From Pegoplata infirma (Eukaryota > Arthropoda > Insecta > Diptera > Anthomyiidae), in NCBI GenBank assembly GCA_963921195.1, contig OY992540.1, forward strand, positions 40,075,890-40,139,889: 64,000 nucleotides of DNA, written 5' to 3'. Shown one piece after another: positions 57,617 to 64,000 of the stretch. The position numbers and the translations under genes were made by a program. The notes below the pieces were generated by a model that saw only the letters and a list, made by a program, of their open reading frames with translations, did not search any database and was not told where the DNA came from. Within the stretch, counting starts at the first letter, position 1, and every line of letters starts with the position of its first letter.

Positions 57617-60375
57617 TCGTCACCACAAATGCAAAACAACGTAACAACACTTTTTAGAATTTTACAGGAGAAGCAAAAAACGTTATTAAATGAAAAATAT
57701 TTGCAATATAAAAGACTTTTGTGAAGTGTTAGCTTAAAAATCAGTGATAAATCCATTTCTGAAATAAAAAAGTCGTTTTTGTAAATATTTTTTGAGATAT
57801 GTGGGTTACGTTTTTCGTGGAATCGTGTTTTGTAAAACAAAACGACGTAACATCACAAAGTTGAATAAATTGCTAATTTTTTGGAAATAATTCAGCCATT
57901 CAGTAAGTACTGGATTGAGAGCCATGAAATTTGTAGTGGTTATAGCTAACGTATTTTCGAGCTTAAGTTTGGAAGTTGGAGTCCAGCGGTTGAACGGGGG
58001 AGGCAGCAGAACCCCCTAAAGTAGGGCACCTTTTGTATACGAACAATTAAAAGAATTGCCATTTGTTTTTTGTTTTTGATCATATTTCTTAAAAAAATAT
58101 ATGCGGACAATGTGCTAGTAGCGGCCTAAAAAACCCTTTAGAGGGTGTGGTTATCTCTTATACTTTCCGAGATAGAACCATTTTAAAATGTATAATTTAA
58201 AAATTTTACCGTCCAGGCTCCAGTTTTTTGCTAATAGCAAAGCCGCAAATATTCCAATTTATTTTAAACTAATTTCATTTGAAAACTATATAGATTTTTG
58301 ATTTAAAAAATAACAAGCCGATATCTGGTTTTAGTCCGCAAATACATTATTTCAAAGTTAAAAATTAAAAAATACGATTTTTTTTTGTACAAAGTACCAA
58401 CACTCTTTTGACTCTAGATAAAAAGTTTCGTTCAGAACATGTTCATTATTTTTACTAGTTTGAAAGCTCGTGTAGATGAGTTTAAATCAAACATGAAATC
58501 CGAGGTGTAAATTTTGCGTCCGCCAGCACCATCCAAAATTGGCTTAATTTTGGCTGCCGCCTTCATTTTCCTCAAAGTTAGATAAATTTTATGAAAATTC
58601 ATAAAAATTTGTTCAGTGTAGGAGCATCCTTGGGACAGTTAGAGAGATGAGAGTTAATTTTATAAAAATTTCATTTTGTATGGATGCTCCCTTCGGGATT
58701 AACGAGAAGCAGTAGAACTGTTAGGAAAAATGTTGGGTTCTAAAAATGAATGGGGGTCAATCTTCCATTGAACTTCTCTAGAAGCGACCCCGAGGCAATC
58801 GTTGGTGCTTTTTTACCCCTTTATATCTAAACAAAGCCAAAACAATTGCCTAGGGCCGCTGTTCCAAAAAAAGTAATTCACATAAAAAATGTGAAAATTA
58901 AAATTTCAGAATTTTTTTGGTGTTCTAGATTTCACATCCGAATTTCTTTTTCGTTTTGTTTCACATAAATAAAATTTGGTGAAAGTAAAACGAATGCACT
59001 TTTTTCCTTATAATTTTTTAAATTTAAATTATTCGATTTTAACTTCAAATGAAAACGTGATCCACAAAACCCTAAACTTGATTTCATGTGATTCGGAAAT
59101 TTTCATGTGAATTAAAAAGTTGTGAAAGACAGAACAGAGGCCTAGGAGTCGCTTCTAGAGGGGTGCTATGTAACCAAACCCCCATTAATTTTTACAAGCC
59201 AACAAAGATTTTAACATAGTACATGATTTCTAAATTTTTGATTTTTTTCCATTCGTTTTTGGTTCTTAAACATTTTAAACTGATTTAATACCATATTCGC
59301 ATTCATGAATATAAAAGGTTAGGGTTTATCAACATATTTAAAGAATTTTGCTGTAGTAAAGATCCAAAAAAAATTAAGTTTTTAATCTCACTTGGTTAAA
59401 AAAAAATATTAAGAAACCGAAGGTTTCTTTATAAGAAAACGGGCTCCTTGTATGATTTTTTTTTTGTTAACTTAAAGTTTTACCTCAGAATCAAAGGGTT
59501 GTTTTTGGAAAGAAAATTTTGAAGTTTTAGTATTTTTTTAAATTCTTGAAATTGGTTTTGGTTTATAAAAAGTTTTAGGAAGAAACGATACATTTAAAAA
59601 AGAACTGGGTGTATTCTTAGGAAAAACTTTCCAATTGTACTGGTAAATTACACAGAATTTGAAACAGGATTCGCAAAACATGCGGATCTAGCTATTTTTA
59701 TTTACAAAAAAAAAAAAATATCCCACGGAATTACTGTTGAAAAAACGACATTTTAAAATTTAATTTCTCAAAATTAATTTTAAATAGAAACTATCTTCTT
59801 TTTTAACAAACATTATGTCAATTCGATTACCAAAAATTCAAACTATTCTTACTACAACCGGAAAGTTTTGTTTACTTTTTGTATTAAAAATTTCCAGCTG
59901 CAGTAAAAATAGTAAAAGAGAGCAGATTGTCGTAACGTAATCGAACGGACCTATTAAATTAAAACAAAAAATATTTGGTTAAAAAACGACAAATTTAAAA
60001 AAAAATTATACAATTTTAGAAAATTTTTTGAAAATTTTATGTAAATTTTTATCAGAAATATTTATGCAATTTATATGGCGAATGTCTTAAATAGTTATGC
60101 CATTTCAATATATAAAAATATATTGAAATATATTAATATTTGCTCGTTTACATATAAATTATGTGTGTACCACTGCTGTTACGTTGTTTTGGTTTATGAA
60201 ATGCATGCACTTGCTGATACGTTTTTTTGTTTATTGTTAATAAATTCGCAATTTTTGAACTTGGACTTCCAAAATTTTCCAGAGACATGTAGTTTAGTCA
60301 ACTGCATCATAATCAATCAAAAACTCGATTTTTATTTTTTTTTGTTGTTACGTTGTTTTGCATTTAAGGTGACGA
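57617..60375. mobile_element. 2.76-kb TA-flanked element with IR/DR-like ends
   Basis: The ends match at about 31 of 33 positions: TCGTCACCACAAATGCAAAA left, the inverse of TCGTCACCTTAAATGCAAAA right, both followed by CAACGTAACAACA. TA lies on each side (57615-57616 and 60376-60377). A related inner sequence (AAAACAAAACGACGTAACAT) lies about 215 bp from the left end, and its inverse (CTGTTACGTTGTTTTGGTTT) about 200 bp from the right end. Two repeats per end is the IR/DR plan of many Tc1-type elements. No transposase frame is seen, so it is probably non-autonomous. A Harbinger MITE is inserted at 58854-59142. The interior has gene-like GC patches near 57950-58830 but no supported coding frame. 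Confidence 0.75.
58854..59142 (+). mobile_element. PIF/Harbinger-type MITE, copy 3 (TSD TAG)
   Basis: The ends are GGCCGCTGTTCC and the inverse of GGCCTCTGTTCTG. TAG lies on both sides (58851-58853 and 59143-59145). It is nearly the same as the 15437 copy, in the same orientation, and lies inside the 57617-60375 element. Confidence 0.88.
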
Positions 60376-60394
60376 TATGATCATTCAAATGAAA

Positions 60395-60576
60395 TATGAT
60401 CTCAAATTTGGCTCCCAGTTTGGGGCCTGTTAATATCTGATCAGCTACAAGTGAAAACTAAGAAAAAACTTCAACCAAATAATATCCCAAAATAGTTTTT
60501 AACCACAAATATTTTCTGTAGAGTACTAACAATTTTTTTTGAATTATTTGAAACAAATTTTTATGTTCTAAGCACG
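60395..60576 (+). repeat. PBS-like core and tail, left part of the occupied site
   Basis: The core GGCTCCCAGTTTGGGGCC (60408) is followed by ATCTGATCAGCTACAAGTG and TTTTTATGTTCTAAGCACG. It continues after the transposon at 61876 with TATATGGGTAGCGCCACAT. Confidence 0.82.
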
Positions 60577-60578
60577 TA

Positions 60579-61875
60579 AGGAGTGAGATCATAAAAATGT
60601 TAACACACATAAAGTTAAATAAAAAACAGACTACTGAATTTTAAGACTTCAAACCAAATTTTTATTAAATAAAATTTAATACAAAATCATAACAAAAAAA
60701 CCGCATGGAACTCTAACCACTACGAACAAAGTTATCCACTTTTTCCGGAAACCCTCCCATTAAGGCTTTTATGGTAGTTTCTGTCACCTTTTTAGAGCAG
60801 GTGGTCCATCTACGTTTGAAATCTTGCATGTCCTGGGAGACCTTTTTTGTGCCCTTTAATTCTTTTTTAACAAGAGCCCAATATCTCTCCACTGGCCTGA
60901 GCTCCGGGCAGTTTGGTGGATTTGCCTCTCTTGGTACAAAAACCACATTATTATCATTATACCACTCCAGCGCTTTCTTGCTGTAGTGACAAGATGCTAA
61001 ATCGGGCCAAAAGTAAGTGGATACATTGTGCTGACTCAAGAACGGAAGAAGTCTCTTCTGCAAACACTCCTTGATATAAATTTCGCTGTTTATAGAGCCA
61101 GATGTCACAAATGACTGGCTTCTTTGGCCGCAGCTACATATGGCTTGCCATACTAGGAATTTTTTGGGGAATTTCGTTTGCTTTTTTGACCGAAATTTTT
61201 CCGCAACATTTCCTCGAACATCGGAAACATAAAATTCTTGACCAGGGAGCTGCGCAAAATCAGCCAGGACATAAGTTTCGTCGTCCATTACACAACAGTT
61301 GTATTTTTTTATAAAATTTGATTTCAATTTTCTAGCTCTGGTTTTGGCCTCCAAATTTTTAAAAGCGTTTCTATCGGGAACTTTTTGAACTTTGTAGGAC
61401 TTTAGTCCCGCCTTACGTTTCACTTTACGTACAAAAAAGTCTGAGCATTGGGCTAACCGAGCTGTTTTTCTGCCAGATGTGTTAGGAGCTCTCTTAAGGA
61501 TGCTTTTAACTTTATATGCCTTACCAATGTTACGATAACCAGTCGTTGTTCCTGTTCCCGGCTTCCTTTCAATTGTTAGGTGTTCCAGATACCTTTTTAC
61601 CACTTTTGAAACTGTTTGGCGGCATACATTAGTTTCTTTGGCAATTTTTTTGTATGTCCATGTTTGGTTTTGTTGAAAATATTTAATTATTTTTGAACGC
61701 ACTTTTCTTTCATCGTCCATTGTGTAAAAAATTGCAAATTAAAACTCATGATGTAAATTAATTTATTAACTGACATATTTTTAAAATGTAAACTGCCGAA
61801 AAAAAAAAAATTTGGAAGCTTTACACCAAAGTTGTAGGCAAAAATGTGTGTTAACATTTTTATGATCTCACTCCT
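60579..61875 (-). mobile_element. Complete Tc1/mariner-type transposon with 32-bp terminal repeats
   Basis: The element is 1297 bp, with perfect 32-bp terminal inverted repeats starting AGGAGTGAGATCATAAAAAT, and TA on both sides (60577-60578 and 61876-61877). It carries the single DD37E transposase gene on the minus strand. A matching unoccupied site exists in this window at about 56278-56345. There the same flanking sequence runs through a single TA (cgTAtatggatagcgcc), whereas here it is split (cgTA, element, TAtatgggtagcgcc). This shows the insertion and its TA duplication directly. The perfect repeats and open frame suggest a young insertion. Confidence 0.95.
60713..61720 (-). CDS. Tc1/mariner-superfamily transposase, DD37E type, intact frame
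   Basis: The frame is uninterrupted, 335 residues, close to the usual 330-350 for this superfamily. Residues about 8-45 form an N-terminal helix-turn-helix (WTYKKIAKETNVCRQTVSKV), with a second basic DNA-binding region at about 65-115. The catalytic triad is visible: D147 in MDDETYV, D240 in YFWPDLASCHYS, and E278 in CPELRPVERYW. Exactly 37 residues lie between the second Asp and the Glu, so this is a DD37E enzyme like the ITmD37E/TRT groups, not classic Tc1 (DD34E) or mariner (DD34D). The protein should bind the terminal repeats and catalyse cut-and-paste transposition into TA. The start codon lies about 155 bp inside the right terminal repeat and the stop about 134 bp inside the left one, so the gene fills its element. 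No frameshift or missing catalytic residue is seen, so activity is possible but not shown. Confidence 0.93.
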   Translation of the reverse strand: MDDERKVRSKIIKYFQQNQTWTYKKIAKETNVCRQTVSKVVKRYLEHLTIERKPGTGTTTGYRNIGKAYKVKSILKRAPNTSGRKTARLAQCSDFFVRKVKRKAGLKSYKVQKVPDRNAFKNLEAKTRARKLKSNFIKKYNCCVMDDETYVLADFAQLPGQEFYVSDVRGNVAEKFRSKKQTKFPKKFLVWQAICSCGQRSQSFVTSGSINSEIYIKECLQKRLLPFLSQHNVSTYFWPDLASCHYSKKALEWYNDNNVVFVPREANPPNCPELRPVERYWALVKKELKGTKKVSQDMQDFKRRWTTCSKKVTETTIKALMGGFPEKVDNFVRSG

Positions 61876-62450
61876 TATATGGGTAGCGCCACATTAACTA
61901 TGATTTGCGATAAGCGAGTTAATAACAAATAAACTATAAAAATATAAATATAGTATAATATATTATTGCATTTAATAGGATTGAGTTAAAACAAAACAAA
62001 AAAAAAATACTTTATTAATTGTTGGAATTGTAAACCAAAATTCTTTTGGAAAACCACATTCACACACATGTTATTTGAAAAAAAAAAAGTTTTATATCAA
62101 AAACATACAACATGAGGGTCTGCTTCATAACATTTTTAATGCACTTATTCCAATTATTAGTTATGGTTATCGCCTGGTTTATAATTAGAAAGAAAAAAAA
62201 TATATGTGTGTTATATAGAACAAAATCGAACGAAAACGTCGCACCTCCTTTTTCTAACTTCATCATCTACTACTAGCCACATCATAAACATCAGAAAATA
62301 TCATTTCGATATTTATAGTTAGAAGGGGAATTCACTTAAGTTTGATTTCTTTGGAAATTTTGATTCTAAAGGGTCAGATTTTGATACTAATGGGGTAAAA
62401 TGGGTAAAAAAATGTACATTGGTACTTTTTTCTATTTCCAGAAATAATGC
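61876..62450. other. Right part of the occupied site and non-coding stretch
   Basis: The first ~85 bp continue the repeat copy split by the transposon (GTAGCGCCACATTAACTATG). The rest is AT-rich intron with no recognised feature. Confidence 0.6.
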
Positions 62451-62459
62451 TTCTACACC

Positions 62460-62820
62460 ATTTACACATGTCATTCGTAAATCGAAGATTTCATTTGAAA
62501 TTCGAAGATTCCATTTGTAATTCGGAGCTTCCATTTGAAATTCGAAGATTCCATTTGTAATTCAAAGATTCTACTTATAATTCAAAGATTCTATTTGTAA
62601 TTCGAAGATTTCATTTGTAACTCGTAAAAGATCAGTCGTAATTCGTAAGAGATCAATTGTAATTCGTAAAAGATCATTTGTAATTCGTAAAAGATCGATT
62701 GTAATTCGAAAAAGATCAATTGTAATTCGAAAAAGATCAATTGTAATTCGAAAAAGGTCTATTGTAATTCGAAGATTCCATTTGTTATTCGTGAAAGATC
62801 AATTTTAATTACGAAAAAAA
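62460..62820 (+). repeat. 20-bp minisatellite block
   Basis: About 17 units of the AATTCGAAAAAGATCAATTG and AATTCGAAGATTCCATTTGT types. Units with AAGATTCCATTTG dominate on the left and units with AAAAGATCAATTG on the right, as at 24860-25290. Confidence 0.87.
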
Positions 62821-62937
62821 ATTGTTTGTAAATTTTGATTCTAAGTGGCCAAATTCCGATTATAGTGTGGTAAAAGGGGTTAAAAAAAAAATAAATTTTT
62901 TAAGCAGGATCAAACGGCGGAAAACCCATTATGAAAA
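62821..62937. other. Short non-coding stretch between repeats
   Basis: AT-rich sequence containing part of the GGTACTTT-type repeat (GATTCTAAGTGGCCAAATTC). Confidence 0.4.
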
Positions 62938-63740
62938 CAAGTAAGAAAATTATAGTCAGTCAATACCGACCATATAACACCCTACACCAGAGTTTCCCGG
63001 AAAATGGGTCCCATGGACCCATTAGATCTATATGTTGTCAAGTCTTTAATAAGTGTAAAAAACACTCACAAATCCAATTTGAGTGAAATAGGCTTTTATT
63101 TGTTGACAATAAACCGCTTTAACTGAATATCGGGCGAAATTTTTACAAGGGGCCTAAGTCCAAAACTGGTCTGATGATTATCAGGTTTGATAAGGTTATT
63201 TAAGTACGCGTTTAATACACAAACAAAATTTTAATTAAATATTTTCTGTTTTCTGTTTTGAGAGATTTATGTGAAAATCGGGAAGGTGGTTTGTATGGGG
63301 GCTACAAGAAGAACTGGTCCGATTTCTTTAAAAATCGGAATGGTGATTTATGAAGACAAAACACGTTTACCTGCCAAATTCGAAAAGATACCTATTATAA
63401 TACGGTTATTAGAGTCATTTGAGCCAAAACTAAAGAGGACCATTGTATGGGGGCTAGGTCTAAATATGGACCGATTTTTTATATTTCAATAGGCTTCGTC
63501 CTCGGGCCAAGAGAGGCTTAAGTTTCAAATGTCAAGTCAATTGATTGAAAATTGCGACCTGTATCGTGTTTACACCGTTTACATGGACAGACAGACGGAC
63601 GGACATCACTAAATCGACTCAAAAAGTGATTCTGAGTCGATCGGTATACTTAAAGGTGGGACCAATATTTCGGGTAGTTACAAACATCAGCACAAATTCC
63701 TATACCCTGTACCACAGTGTGGTGTAGGGTATAAAAATAT
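62938..63740 (+). repeat. Dispersed repeat family U, complete-looking copy
   Basis: The left end has AACAAGTAAGAAAATTATAG and ATAACACCCTACACCAGAG. The right end has a short palindrome, ATACCCTGTACCACAGTGTG, then GTGTAGGGTATAAAAAT. The interior has GGTTTGTATGGGGGC, GGCTAGGTCTAAATATGGAC, a GACAGACGGACGGACAT tract and GGTGGGACCAATATTTCGGG. The two frames at 63271-63492 and 63545-63727 are repeat sequence. The family looks like one that is widespread in calyptrate flies, from memory. Confidence 0.78.
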
Positions 63741-64000
63741 TGTTTGGAAAATTTGATTCTAATGCCATTAAACCCACCTTCTCCGCAAAATAAGGGGGGT
63801 TATGACAGCAAATGTTTTGGACTTAGTCCCCAAAAAGACCCATAAGGGGCTCGATCGCCCCTTGAATAATAATAGTTCCCATAATATGAATAGGGGTTGT
63901 GACCGAAAAAGTTTCAGTCGTAGTCCCAACAGGGAATGGACATAATCCCTATTGGAATTATGACCGTTTTTGAAAGGTAATAATATGGGAATTATGACCG
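63741..64000. other. Start of an unidentified repeat-like stretch
   Basis: ATTATGACCG and GGTTGTGACCG motifs recur at intervals of about 30-70 bp up to the right edge, with GGGAATGGACATAATCCC-type palindromes. The sequence is cut by the edge, so it cannot be classified. Confidence 0.45.

Noticed and set aside
60771..61314. Plus-strand frames opposite the transposase
   Set aside because: They are antisense shadows of the DD37E transposase gene.

Overview
This window is AT-rich eukaryotic DNA, most likely from a fly. It holds the last three coding exons of a Cyclin D gene on the minus strand (57009-57183, 31716-31861 and 24437-24814). They are separated by introns of about 25.1 kb and 6.9 kb. 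The splice sites are canonical, the phases match, and the joined product follows the C-terminal half of cyclin D into a Gln/His-rich tail. A calyptrate fly (blow fly, house fly or stable fly type) is my inference, from the cyclin sequence, the base composition and the dispersed repeat families with TATACCCTCCAC and CGGCACAGCCGAATTTAAC ends. The first coding exons and the promoter lie beyond the right edge.

Almost everything else is repeats. From left to right: 0-12 kb holds nested palindromic elements, a hAT-type MITE and a 17-bp minisatellite. The 12-19 kb part holds more dispersed repeats and a large palindrome (15.05-18.56 kb) with at least four other elements inside it. The 19.5-24.4 kb part has a 20-bp minisatellite, a tRNA-derived SINE-like insertion and the first block of a ~165-bp tandem repeat. 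Then comes the last Cyclin D exon. Introns between the exons are filled by further blocks of the same ~165-bp repeat (25.3-30.6, 32-35.5, 38.9-41.5 and 43.2-43.9 kb). A nested stack of palindromes lies at 44.4-49.1 kb, and several non-autonomous DNA transposons lie at 51-55 kb. Upstream of the 57-kb exon are a 2.76-kb TA-flanked element, a complete Tc1/mariner-type transposon with an open DD37E transposase (60579-61875), and more dispersed repeats.

The most unusual feature is the ~165-bp tandem repeat. Its conserved core is GGCTCCCAACTTGGGGCC and variants. One copy (40956-40973) is TGGCGCCCAACGTGGGGC, which is the exact complement of the 3' 18 nt of mature tRNA-Lys(CUU) including the CCA. That is the primer-binding site used by many retroelements. 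By eye there are roughly 80-90 such cores, nearly all in the same orientation, inside or beside the Cyclin D introns. No gag, pol or env reading frame accompanies them.

Apart from Cyclin D and the transposase I see no supported protein gene. The other open frames are short, AT-rich and sit in repeats. Coordinates of exons, terminal inverted repeats and target-site duplications were read directly from the sequence. Edges of degenerate repeats are approximate.
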